Shown here: positions 1 to 6,324 of the stretch, in pieces
Numbering within the stretch: the stretch's first letter is position 1
Layout: the number at the start of each line of letters is the position of its first letter
Assembly: GCA_937951935.1 (NCBI GenBank)
Contig: CALGAM010000218.1
Span: forward strand, 1-14,350
Direction: 5' to 3'
From: an uncultured Micromonospora sp.
Lineage (GTDB): Bacteria; Actinomycetota; Actinomycetes; Mycobacteriales; Micromonosporaceae
Length of the DNA stretch: 14,350 nt
Notes under the pieces: model-generated
Databases searched by the model: none
Seen by the model: only the letters and a program-made list of their open reading frames with translations
Told to the model about the DNA's origin: nothing
Program-made: the position numbers and the translations under genes

Positions 1-207
1 ATCGAGCTGGTGGTCACCTCCCAGTTCGGCTCGACCTCGATGCTGCAGCGCAAGCTGCGGGTCGGCTTCGCCAAGGCGGGGCGCCTGATGGACCTGATGG
101 AGACCCGGGGGATCGTCGGCCCGTCCGAGGGCTCCAAGGCACGGGAGGTCCTGGTGAAGCCGGACGAGTTGGAGGAGACCCTGGCCGCGCTCCGCCCGGC
201 CGACTGA
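1..207 (+). CDS. ftsK: DNA translocase FtsK, C-terminal end (partial)
   Basis: The reading frame is open from base 1 and ends in TGA at 205-207, so only the last 68 residues are present. They read as the FtsK gamma domain, the winged-helix DNA-reading module at the C-terminus. Seen in the sequence: TSQFGSTSMLQRKLRVGFAK, then the helix GRLMDLMETRGIVGPSEGSK and the terminal stretch AREVLVKPDELE. In the family this domain recognises oriented KOPS-type octamers and directs the hexameric motor that pumps chromosome ends through the division septum. The motor and membrane domains lie outside the window. The gene is first in the conserved ftsK-rimO-pgsA-clgR-psp neighbourhood. A weak GC-rich inverted repeat (GCCGG at 211-215, CCGGC at 223-227) follows the stop; I do not call it a terminator. 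Confidence 0.93.
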   Translation: MELVVTSQFGSTSMLQRKLRVGFAKAGRLMDLMETRGIVGPSEGSKAREVLVKPDELEETLAALRPAD

Positions 208-326
208 CCCGCCGGTACCCGGCCGGCTGCCCCGCCCCGGCCGCGGTCGGCGCAGGTGTGTCGTTCGTGCCCGGTCCGACCTCACGCACTTGACCTCAAG
301 CATTGTTGACCTATCAGGATCCGGGC

Positions 327-1259
327 ATGACACGTTTCATCACCGACGCCGAGGTCGCCGCCCGGCTGGACGCCCCAACCGCCGTCGCCACCATGCGGGC
401 CGCCCTGCTCGCGGCGGACCAGGGCCGGCTCGTCGCCCCGCCCCGGACCTCCGCGCCGCTGCACGGCGGCCGGCTGGTGCTGACCGTCGGCCACCTGCGC
501 GGCGAGTGGTACGGCTACCGCTCGTACGACACCCTGGACCGGCCGGACGGCGAGCAGGTGGTGGTCCTGCACGACGCGGACACGGGCCGGGTCCGGGCCG
601 TCGCCGTCGGCGAGGAGATCGGCTCGCGGCGGACCGGGGCCCTCGGCGGGGTGGCGGTGCAGGCCCTCGCCCGTCCGGACGCCGCCACCGTCGGGGTCGT
701 CGGTGCCGGCCGCCAGGCCTGGACCCAGCTCTGGGCGATCGCGGCGGTACGGTCCCTGCGGGAGGTCCGTGTCTTCAGCCGCACCCCGGCCCGCCGGGAG
801 AAGTTCGTCGCCCGGGTCCGGTCCGAGCTCGGGATCACCGCCCGGTCGGTCGCGGATTCGGCCTCGGCGGTACGCGACCGGGACGTCGTGGTGGTGGCGA
901 CGACCAGCCCGAGCCCGGTGCTCACCGCCGCCGACCTGAGCCCCGGCTGCCACGTGAACCTGGTCGGCTACAAGCAGGTCGGGCGCGCCGAGTTCGGTGT
1001 CGACCTGCTGGACCGGGCGGATCTGCTGGTCACCGACTCGCCCGCCCAGGCCGCGGCGTACGACCCGCCGATGCTCGCCGCGGTCGAGCCGTACCTCGGC
1101 CGGCTCCGCGCGCTCGGCGCGGTGTTGGCGGGGAGGGAGCCCGGCCGGACCACCCCGGAGCAGGTGACCGTGTTCTGCTCGGTGGGACTGGCGGGCAGCG
1201 AGGTGTTCCTCCTCGACCGACTGACCAGGTCGGGCCCGGAGCGCGACTGGTTCGGGTGA
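327..1259 (+). CDS. Ornithine cyclodeaminase / mu-crystallin family protein, catalytic residues altered
   Basis: 310 residues, the usual length for this NAD(P)-dependent family of cyclodeaminases, ketimine reductases and alanine dehydrogenases. The N-terminal part is the dimerisation/substrate domain. It is followed by the signature IGSRRTGALGGVA (98-110), a Rossmann nucleotide-binding loop GAGRQ (126-130), and SRTPARREKF (151-160). Aligned by eye to Pseudomonas putida ornithine cyclodeaminase, the catalytic Lys69 position is Arg65 (YGYRSY) and the Asp228 position is Lys216 (VGYKQVGRAE). True ornithine cyclodeamination is therefore unlikely. An imine reductase or amino-acid dehydrogenase role, or a non-enzymatic one, fits better; the substrate cannot be read. 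ATG 327 is preferred over in-frame TTG 303 because AGGAT (316-320) sits 6 bases upstream. A TTGACC (290-295) and TATCAG (312-317) pair could be a promoter, but it is weak. The gene stands alone, closed by the hairpin at 1273-1293. Confidence 0.85.
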   Translation: MTRFITDAEVAARLDAPTAVATMRAALLAADQGRLVAPPRTSAPLHGGRLVLTVGHLRGEWYGYRSYDTLDRPDGEQVVVLHDADTGRVRAVAVGEEIGSRRTGALGGVAVQALARPDAATVGVVGAGRQAWTQLWAIAAVRSLREVRVFSRTPARREKFVARVRSELGITARSVADSASAVRDRDVVVVATTSPSPVLTAADLSPGCHVNLVGYKQVGRAEFGVDLLDRADLLVTDSPAQAAAYDPPMLAAVEPYLGRLRALGAVLAGREPGRTTPEQVTVFCSVGLAGSEVFLLDRLTRSGPERDWFG

Positions 1260-1272
1260 TTCGCCAGGTTCG

Positions 1273-1293
1273 CTCGGTCGTGGCGGGACCGAG
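1273..1293 (+). terminator. Hairpin terminator after the cyclodeaminase-family gene
   Basis: CTCGGTC (1273-1279) pairs perfectly with GACCGAG (1287-1293) across a 7-base loop. TGTTTC follows at once (1294-1299). It lies 13 bases after the TGA at 1257-1259. A 7-bp stem with a short T-containing tail is what intrinsic terminators look like in this GC-rich group. It separates the upstream gene from the rimO transcription unit. Confidence 0.55.
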
Positions 1294-1378
1294 TGTTTCG
1301 CCCCACCGGACACCCGCGGTCGGAGTGAGCCAGCCGACCGGGACGGTACCGCCCCCGTCGTGCCGTCAGCCCGACCGG

Positions 1379-1384
1379 TACCCT
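1379..1384 (+). promoter_or_regulatory. Candidate -10 box for leaderless rimO transcription
   Basis: TACCCT matches the actinobacterial -10 pattern TANNNT. It ends 6 bases before the GTG at 1391 (3 before the GTG at 1388), so a transcript would begin at or next to the start codon. No Shine-Dalgarno sequence precedes these codons, which supports a leaderless start. No good -35 hexamer is visible. Confidence 0.4.
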
Positions 1385-1390
1385 CGGGTG

Positions 1391-2905
1391 GTGTCTGCCA
1401 CGTCCTCCTCCTCTCCGGCTGCTGGCCGTCGGGTCGCCGTGCTCACCCTGGGCTGTGCCCGCAACGAGGTCGACTCGGAGGAGTTGGCGGCCCGGCTGCA
1501 TGCCGACGGGTGGCAGGTGAGCACCGACGGCGAGGGCGCCGACGTGGTGCTCGTCAACACCTGCGGGTTCGTCGAGAAGGCGAAACAGGACTCGATCCAG
1601 ACCCTGCTGGCCGCCGCCGACACCGGGGCCAAGGTGGTGGCGGCCGGCTGCATGGCCGAGCGGTACGGCCGCGAGCTGGCCGACAGCCTGCCCGAGGCCC
1701 AGGCGGTGCTCGGCTTCGACGACTATCCGGAGATCTCGGCCCGTCTGGCGGCGGTCCTCGACGGACAGCGGCTTCCCTCGCACGCTCCCCGGGACCGTCG
1801 GCGGCTGCTGCCCCTGACCCCGGTGGCCCGGCAGCGCAGCGGTGTGGTGGTCCCGGGTCACGGTGACGGACAGCCACCCGCCCGTCCGGCCAACGCCTCG
1901 GCGACCGCCGCGCACGCCCCGGCGCACCTGCGTCCGGTGCTGCGCCGTCGGCTCGACTCCAGCCCGGTCGCCCCGCTCAAGCTGGCCAGCGGCTGCGACC
2001 GGCGCTGTGCGTTCTGCGCCATCCCCACCTTCCGCGGCGCGTTCGTCTCCCGCCCTCCCGAGGAGCTGCTCGCCGAGGCGGAGTGGCTGGCCCGCGAGGG
2101 GGTCCGCGAGCTGGTCCTGGTCAGCGAGAACTCCACCTCGTACGGCAAGGACCTCGGCGACCCCCGCCTGCTGGAGAAGCTGTTGCCGCAGCTCGCCGCG
2201 ATCGACGGCATCGTGCGGGTCCGGGTCAGCTACCTGCAGCCGGCCGAGATCCGGCCGGGGCTGCTGGAGACGATCGCCACCACGGCGGGGGTCGCGCCCT
2301 ACTTCGACCTCTCCTTCCAGCACTCCAGCGAGCCGGTGTTGCGCCGGATGCGTCGGTTCGGCTCGACCGCCCGCTTCCTCGACCTGCTGGCCGAGGTCCG
2401 CCGGCTGGCGCCCGACGCCGGGGTGCGCAGCAACGTCATCGTCGGGTTCCCGGGGGAGACCCGGGCCGACGTCGAGGAGCTCGTCCGGTTCCTCAGCGCG
2501 GCCCGGCTCGACGCGATCGGCGTCTTCGACTACAGCGACGAGGACGGTACCGAGGCCGCGAGCCTGCCGGGCAAGGTCGCGGCGGCGACGATCAGGCGCC
2601 GCTACGAGCGGATCTCGGCGCTGGCCGACGAACTCTGCGCGCAGCGTGCCGAGGAGCGGGTCGGGTCGACGGTCGAGGTGCTCGTCGACTCGGTCGACGG
2701 CGGCGTGGTGGAGGGCCGGGCGGCCCACCAGGCTCCCGAGGTCGACGGGTCCACCACCCTGGTGGCGCCGGACGACGGCGCGGTGGACCTGGCGACGCTG
2801 CGTCCGGGTGACCTGGTCCGGGCGACGGTGACCGGCACCGAGGGTGTGGACCTGGTCGCCGTACCGGTGGCGATGGTCTCCGCGGCTGCCCGGGGGAACG
2901 GGTGA
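1391..2905 (+). CDS. rimO: Ribosomal protein uS12 (S12) methylthiotransferase RimO
   Basis: 504 residues from GTG 1391 (GTG 1388 is equally possible). RimO is a radical-SAM enzyme that methylthiolates a conserved aspartate of ribosomal protein uS12, using two iron-sulfur clusters. The N-terminal MTTase domain carries its three cluster cysteines at C22 (LGCARNEVDSEE), C58 (NTCGFV) and C87 (AGCMAER). The radical-SAM cluster motif CDRRCAFC is at C202, C206 and C209, followed by IPTFRGAFVSR. SYLQPAEIRPGLL, FQHSSEPVLRRMRR and NVIVGFPGET are typical of the TIM-barrel core. A C-terminal TRAM domain covers roughly residues 425-495. The linker between MTTase and radical-SAM domains (about 125-195) is longer than in E. 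coli RimO and is rich in Pro, Ala, Arg and His. RimO, rather than tRNA-modifying MiaB, is favoured by LGCARNEVDSE and by the context. Confidence 0.93.
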   Translation: MSATSSSSPAAGRRVAVLTLGCARNEVDSEELAARLHADGWQVSTDGEGADVVLVNTCGFVEKAKQDSIQTLLAAADTGAKVVAAGCMAERYGRELADSLPEAQAVLGFDDYPEISARLAAVLDGQRLPSHAPRDRRRLLPLTPVARQRSGVVVPGHGDGQPPARPANASATAAHAPAHLRPVLRRRLDSSPVAPLKLASGCDRRCAFCAIPTFRGAFVSRPPEELLAEAEWLAREGVRELVLVSENSTSYGKDLGDPRLLEKLLPQLAAIDGIVRVRVSYLQPAEIRPGLLETIATTAGVAPYFDLSFQHSSEPVLRRMRRFGSTARFLDLLAEVRRLAPDAGVRSNVIVGFPGETRADVEELVRFLSAARLDAIGVFDYSDEDGTEAASLPGKVAAATIRRRYERISALADELCAQRAEERVGSTVEVLVDSVDGGVVEGRAAHQAPEVDGSTTLVAPDDGAVDLATLRPGDLVRATVTGTEGVDLVAVPVAMVSAAARGNG

Positions 2906-2984
2906 GGCCGCCGCGGACGCGTCGGCGCGCCGGCTCGCGGCGCGCCGGTGGTGGGCCGTGGCCGAGTGCGTTCGCGGTGACGTC

Positions 2985-3632
2985 GTGACCGAGCTGCCGG
3001 AGCCGGTGTCGACCGCGGCGAACCCTCCCGTGGTGGCCGGTGCGGGTGGCCGGCGACCGGTGTCGGCGGGCCGGGGCGGGTCGGTGCCGGTGGTCAACGC
3101 GGCCAACGTGCTGACCGTGCTGCGGCTGGCGCTGGTGCCGGTCTTCGTCGGGCTGGTGGTCGTCTCCGACCTGATCCGGCCGGGCTGGCGGGTGGCCGCC
3201 TGCCTGACCTTCGCGTTCGCCTCCGCGACCGACCTGGTCGACGGCTGGGTCGCCCGCCGCTACGCGCTGGTGACCTCGTTCGGCAAGGTCGCCGACCCGA
3301 TCGCCGACAAGGCGCTGACCGGCACCGCGCTGGTGCTGCTGTCCTGGTACGACCGGATTCCCTGGTGGGTCACGGTGCTGATCCTGACCCGCGAGTTCGG
3401 TGTGACCCTGATCCGGTTCTGGGTGATCCGGTACGGCGTCATCGCGGCCAGCCGGGGCGGCAAGGTCAAGACCGCCGTCCAGATCCTGGCGATCGTCTGG
3501 TATCTGTGGCCCGTGTCGCCGAGCGCGGCCGGGGTCGGGCCGGTGATCCTCGGCGTCGCCGTCGTGGTGACGGTGCTCACCGGGCTGGACTACGTGGTCC
3601 GGGCGCTGCGGCTGCGGCGGTCGGTCCGCTGA
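2985..3632 (+). CDS. pgsA: CDP-diacylglycerol--glycerol-3-phosphate 3-phosphatidyltransferase
   Basis: 215 residues from GTG 2985. This integral membrane enzyme transfers the phosphatidyl group from CDP-diacylglycerol to glycerol-3-phosphate, the first committed step to phosphatidylglycerol and cardiolipin. The complete CDP-alcohol phosphotransferase signature is present: D83, D86-G87, A90-R91, G100, D104 and D108 (DLVDGWVAR, then GKVADPIAD). The motif lies between hydrophobic helices, with NAANVLTVLRLALVPVF at the start of the first (about 38-54). Further membrane segments are at about 69-82, 110-120, 127-145, 165-177 and 185-203. The first 35 residues are polar, Pro/Gly/Arg-rich and variable, so the start is uncertain. 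In-frame GTGs at 2958 and 3006 are alternatives, and GGTGA (2976-2980) favours 2985. It lies 79 bases after rimO on the same strand. Other CDP-alcohol transferases, such as a phosphatidylinositol-type synthase, are less likely given the synteny. Confidence 0.88.
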   Translation: MTELPEPVSTAANPPVVAGAGGRRPVSAGRGGSVPVVNAANVLTVLRLALVPVFVGLVVVSDLIRPGWRVAACLTFAFASATDLVDGWVARRYALVTSFGKVADPIADKALTGTALVLLSWYDRIPWWVTVLILTREFGVTLIRFWVIRYGVIAASRGGKVKTAVQILAIVWYLWPVSPSAAGVGPVILGVAVVVTVLTGLDYVVRALRLRRSVR

Positions 3633-3691
3633 TCGCGGCGTACGGTGGACTGCCGTCGTCCTCGGCGTCCTCGGGGGTGGGAGAGGGTGGC

Positions 3692-4237
3692 GTGGAGGTG
3701 ACCGGGACGAGCCCGGTGGACGCGACCGACCGCCACGGGCGGGCAACCGGCGGTGCCGCCGAGGTGGTACGTGAGCTGGCGGAGCGCCGGGCGAGCCTGG
3801 CCGTGGTGGAGTCGCTCACCGGCGGACTGTTGGCCGCCACGATCGTGGACGTCCCCGGGGCGAGTCGGGTGTTCCGGGGTGCCCTGGTGGCGTACGCGAC
3901 CGAGTTGAAGGCGTCGCTGGTCGGGGTGCCGGCGCCGCTGCTCGCCGCGCGTGGCGCGGTGGACCCGGATGTGGCCGTCGCGCTCGCCGAGGGCGGCCGG
4001 AGGCGGTGCGACGCCGACTGGTGCCTGTCGACCACCGGGGTGGCCGGCCCACAGCCACAGGACGGCAAGCCGGTCGGACTGGTCTTCGTGGCGGCGGCCG
4101 GCCCCTCCGGCACCGTGGTTCGCCGACTGGAACTCGACGGCGACCGGCGGCGGATCCGGACCGCCACGGTCGAGGCCGCCCTCCGGCTGCTCACCGACCG
4201 GCTGCGCGCCGGGCCCGCGCCGGGGGCCGGCGGTTGA
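3692..4237 (+). CDS. cinA: CinA C-terminal domain protein (nicotinamide-nucleotide amidase)
   Basis: 181 residues from GTG 3692, preceded by GGGAG (3679-3683). It contains only the C-terminal CinA domain (PncC type), not the N-terminal MoCF/COG1058 half. In this family the domain deamidates nicotinamide mononucleotide to nicotinate mononucleotide in NAD salvage. Family motifs seen: VVESLTGGLLAATI (38-51, where most members read AESCTGG, so the Cys is Leu here), VPGASRVFRGALVAYATELK (54-73) and STTGVAGP (113-120), followed by KPVGLVFVA. The loop after GVAGP is shorter than usual (QPQDG). The first 20 residues are an unconserved polar extension. It follows pgsA by 59 bases in the same direction, a pairing common in actinobacteria. 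A TACGGT at 3641-3646 could be an internal promoter but has no convincing -35. Confidence 0.88.
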   Translation: MEVTGTSPVDATDRHGRATGGAAEVVRELAERRASLAVVESLTGGLLAATIVDVPGASRVFRGALVAYATELKASLVGVPAPLLAARGAVDPDVAVALAEGGRRRCDADWCLSTTGVAGPQPQDGKPVGLVFVAAAGPSGTVVRRLELDGDRRRIRTATVEAALRLLTDRLRAGPAPGAGG

Positions 4238-4327
4238 CCGTGACCGCGCGTCGGGCGGATGTGCCTGGCCAACAGGGGTGGTGGTGGGTGCCGGGCGGAT
4301 TTCCGTGGCGGGCCGGGATGTCGTGAG

Positions 4328-4346
4328 CGCCCGTAGCGGGTACGGT
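4328..4346 (+). promoter_or_regulatory. Candidate ClgR-type operator and promoter of the regulator gene
   Basis: CGC-CCGTA-GCG (4328-4338) fits the CGC-N5-GCG core reported for ClgR operators. The -10-like TACGGT follows at 4341-4346. A transcript from there would have a leader of about 115 bases containing the hairpin GCCACC (4393-4398) / GGTGGC (4406-4411). The core is short and expected by chance every few hundred bases in DNA this rich in GC. The support is its position abutting a -10-like box upstream of a ClgR homologue, where autoregulation is known in relatives. Confidence 0.33.
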
Positions 4347-4467
4347 TGCGGGAAAGCTCGGGTGGCCGATGCCGTGGGGTGCCACTGCCGCCGCCACCGC
4401 CGCGTGGTGGCTCCGACGGCGCCGGTTCGCTCTCCGGGGAAGGTTGTCCCGTGACACGGGAGGTGTG

Positions 4468-5166
4468 ATGGTCCTGCTACGCCGGGTCATCGGTGATGCG
4501 CTGCGTGCGCGCCGGCAGGGACAACATCGGACCCTGCGCGAGGTCTCATCTGCCGCGAACGTGAGTCTGGGCTACCTCTCCGAGATCGAGCGGGGTCAGA
4601 AGGAGGCGTCCAGCGAGCTGCTTGCCGCGATCTGCGATGCCCTCGGTGCCCGTCTGTCCGAACTGCTCCGGGACGTCAGCGAGACGGTGGAGATCGCCGA
4701 GCGGCTGCCCGACGTGCTGAGCCCGGACGCCAGGGAACGACCGGCGACGGAGCAGGTGCCGGCGGCCCGCTCCGCCCCGGGGACGCCGCTGCGCCGCCAG
4801 GGCGCGGCGAAGGGTGCCGAGACGGCAACTTCCGGGCGCTCGACGACGCACCGCGCCACGCCGGCCCGGTCCTCCTCGGAGGGGAAGCCGGCGGCCGTGC
4901 CGAACCGTCGGAAGTCGGCTCCGCAGTCGGCGTTGGTCGACGCGATCGGCCCCCGTCCCGGCCGGCCATCGGTGACCGGGCGCGGTCGGGCTGGGCGCCG
5001 GGTCCCGCCGCTGCCGGGCGACGGGGTGCGACAGGTCGCGACCGACGGCACCGTCTCGGTGACGGTCCGGCAGGACTCCCCGCTCAAGGCGACCCTCCGG
5101 GCCACCCGTCGGATCCACCCGACCGCCGGCGCCAACCACGAGCGCGACGTCGTCTGCGTCGCCTGA
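4468..5166 (+). CDS. clgR: ClgR/PopR-type XRE-family transcriptional regulator, long form
   Basis: 232 residues. Residues 1-70 are a Cro/C1-type helix-turn-helix almost identical in pattern to ClgR: MVLLRRVIGDALRARR, then RTLREVSSAANVSLGYLSEI, then ERGQKEASSELLAAICDALG and LSELLRDV. In actinobacteria ClgR activates clp protease and psp genes under envelope and proteolytic stress. Residues about 90-195 are low-complexity and rich in Ala, Pro, Arg and Ser, probably disordered. A conserved-looking tail, GTVSVTVRQDSPLKATLRATR, precedes the end. The C-terminus is VVCVA; related ClgR/PopR proteins end in small hydrophobic residues recognised by ClpP, so a degron is plausible. The protein is about twice the length of mycobacterial ClgR. 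ATG 4468 is chosen because GGGAGG (4458-4463) precedes it and the family N-terminus begins there; in-frame ATG 4369 would add 33 unconserved residues. Confidence 0.85.
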   Translation: MVLLRRVIGDALRARRQGQHRTLREVSSAANVSLGYLSEIERGQKEASSELLAAICDALGARLSELLRDVSETVEIAERLPDVLSPDARERPATEQVPAARSAPGTPLRRQGAAKGAETATSGRSTTHRATPARSSSEGKPAAVPNRRKSAPQSALVDAIGPRPGRPSVTGRGRAGRRVPPLPGDGVRQVATDGTVSVTVRQDSPLKATLRATRRIHPTAGANHERDVVCVA

Positions 5167-5220
5167 CGCGGGCCCCGCGGCCCGGCCGGTGCGACCCGGC
5201 TCGTCCCCGCGACCGCCGGA

Positions 5221-5242
5221 CGCGGCCGGGGTCCCGGCCGCG
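5221..5242. terminator. Perfect 9-bp GC hairpin between regulator and pspA
   Basis: CGCGGCCGG (5221-5229) pairs with CCGGCCGCG (5234-5242) across GGTC. It lies 54 bases after the regulator stop. A smaller hairpin, CGCGG (5167-5171) with CCGCG (5175-5179), starts directly after the stop codon. There is no T-tract. If it terminates or attenuates, pspA would depend partly on its own promoter. The remainder of the 271-base gap holds the candidate promoter at 5281. Confidence 0.42.
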
Positions 5243-5280
5243 CCGTCGTCGACGATCTGGCTGCTCGCCGGAGCGCGGGT

Positions 5281-5286
5281 TACGGT
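5281..5286 (+). promoter_or_regulatory. Candidate -10 box upstream of pspA
   Basis: TACGGT lies about 150 bases before the pspA start and downstream of the 5221-5242 hairpin. Just upstream is the inverted repeat GCTC-GCCG-GAGC (5263-5274). The stretch AGCGCGGGTTACGGT resembles AGCGGGTACGGT before the regulator gene (4335-4346), which suggests a shared control element. No standard -35 is visible. Confidence 0.3.
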
Positions 5287-5437
5287 GGCCCGAGCAGCGT
5301 CTCCGGTGACCGTCACCCCGGGGTCGTACGCCGGAGTGGCGCGGGACTGGGACGATGGAGATCGTGCGGCGCCGGTTCCTCCGCGGCCCGGCCGGCACGG
5401 CAGGCGGAGTGATCGACACTGAGGGGATGTCGGGGAG

Positions 5438-6292
5438 ATGGCGAACCCGTTCGTCAAGGGCTGGCGCTACCTCTTGGCGCTGTTCGGGGCCAAGATCGAT
5501 GAGTACGCGGACCCCAAGGTGCAGATCCAGCAGGCGATCGAGGAGGCACAGCGTCAACACCAGGCGTTGGTGCAGCAGGCCGCTGCGGTGATCGGCAACC
5601 AGCGCCAGCTCGAGATGCGGCTCTCCCGGCAGATGTCCGAGGTCGAGCGACTGCAGGGGATGGCCCGGCAGGCCCTGGTCCTCGCCGACCGGGCCCGCGC
5701 CAACGGCGACGAGGCCGAGGCCGCCAGGTACGAGCAGACCGCGCAGACCGTCGCCACCCAGCTCGTCGCCGCGGAACAGGCCGCCGAGGACCTCAAGACG
5801 TTGCACGACCAGGCGATCAACGCCGCGACGCAGGCCCGCCGGGCGGTCGACAACAACAGGATGCTCCTGGAGCAGAAGCTGGCCGAGCGGACCAAGCTGC
5901 TCAGCCAGCTCGAGCAGGCGAAGATGCAGGAGAGCATCGCCCGCTCCCTGGAGTCGATGTCCGCGATCACCGCACCGACCGGCACGCCCTCCTTGGACGA
6001 GGTGCGGGAGCGGATCGAGCGGCGGTACGCCACCGCGATGGGCCGGGCCGAGCTGGCCAGCACGTCGATCGAGGGCCGGATGCTGGAACTCCAGAAGTCC
6101 ACCCTCGACCTGGCGGGCGCCTCCCGGCTGGAACAGATCCGGGCCAGCATGGCCGGTGAGAAGCTGGGCGCCACACCGGCTGCCGAGCCGGCGGTCCCGG
6201 CGGCGGACCCGGCCAGCGTGGCCCGCCTCGACGAGATCCGCGCCAGCCTGGCCCGCGACAAGCAGGCCGGCGGCAACACCACGGCCGGCTGA
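5438..6292 (+). CDS. pspA: PspA/IM30 (ESCRT-III-like) phage-shock protein A
   Basis: 284 residues, starting MANPFVKGWRYLLALFGAKI as in the mycobacterial homologue. The PspA/Vipp1 family forms helical polymers on stressed membranes and limits proton leakage. Seen: an N-terminal amphipathic helix (about 1-20), then DEYADPKVQIQQAIEEAQRQ, long coiled-coil helices (about 25-170) with no cysteine, NNRMLLEQKLAERTKLLSQL (139-158), and TPSLDEVRERIERRYATAMG (183-202). The C-terminal motif SRLEQIRASMAGEK (229-242) is repeated as ARLDEIRASLARDK (262-275), an unusual duplication. The start is fixed by homology, not spacing: GGGGAG (5432-5437) directly touches the ATG, and GAGGGG (5421-5426) is 11 bases away, so translation initiation may be suboptimal or regulated. 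The PspM-like gene follows after 32 bases. Confidence 0.96.
   Translation: MANPFVKGWRYLLALFGAKIDEYADPKVQIQQAIEEAQRQHQALVQQAAAVIGNQRQLEMRLSRQMSEVERLQGMARQALVLADRARANGDEAEAARYEQTAQTVATQLVAAEQAAEDLKTLHDQAINAATQARRAVDNNRMLLEQKLAERTKLLSQLEQAKMQESIARSLESMSAITAPTGTPSLDEVRERIERRYATAMGRAELASTSIEGRMLELQKSTLDLAGASRLEQIRASMAGEKLGATPAAEPAVPAADPASVARLDEIRASLARDKQAGGNTTAG
6119..6262 (+). repeat. Duplicated 15-residue motif at the PspA C-terminus
   Basis: Codons 228-242 (6119-6163) and 261-275 (6218-6262) encode two copies of a charged amphipathic motif 99 bases apart: A-S-R-L-E-Q-I-R-A-S-M-A-G-E-K and V-A-R-L-D-E-I-R-A-S-L-A-R-D-K. Eight of the last 14 positions are identical and most others conservative. 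An Ala/Pro-rich linker separates them. The first copy matches the conserved end of mycobacterial PspA. Confidence 0.8.
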
Positions 6293-6324
6293 GCCGTCGG
6301 AGGCCGGGGAGGGAGACAGGCGAG

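Noticed and set aside
290..1390. Upstream extension of the rimO reading frame across the cyclodeaminase gene, giving one very long open frame
   Set aside because: The translated extension is Arg/Pro/Gly-rich without family similarity, whereas the overlapping frame encodes a complete NAD-binding protein. It is a GC-rich shadow frame.
4369..4467. Longer N-terminus of the ClgR-like regulator from ATG 4369
   Set aside because: The added 33 residues (Ala/Trp/Arg-rich) do not occur in the family, and a good Shine-Dalgarno precedes ATG 4468.
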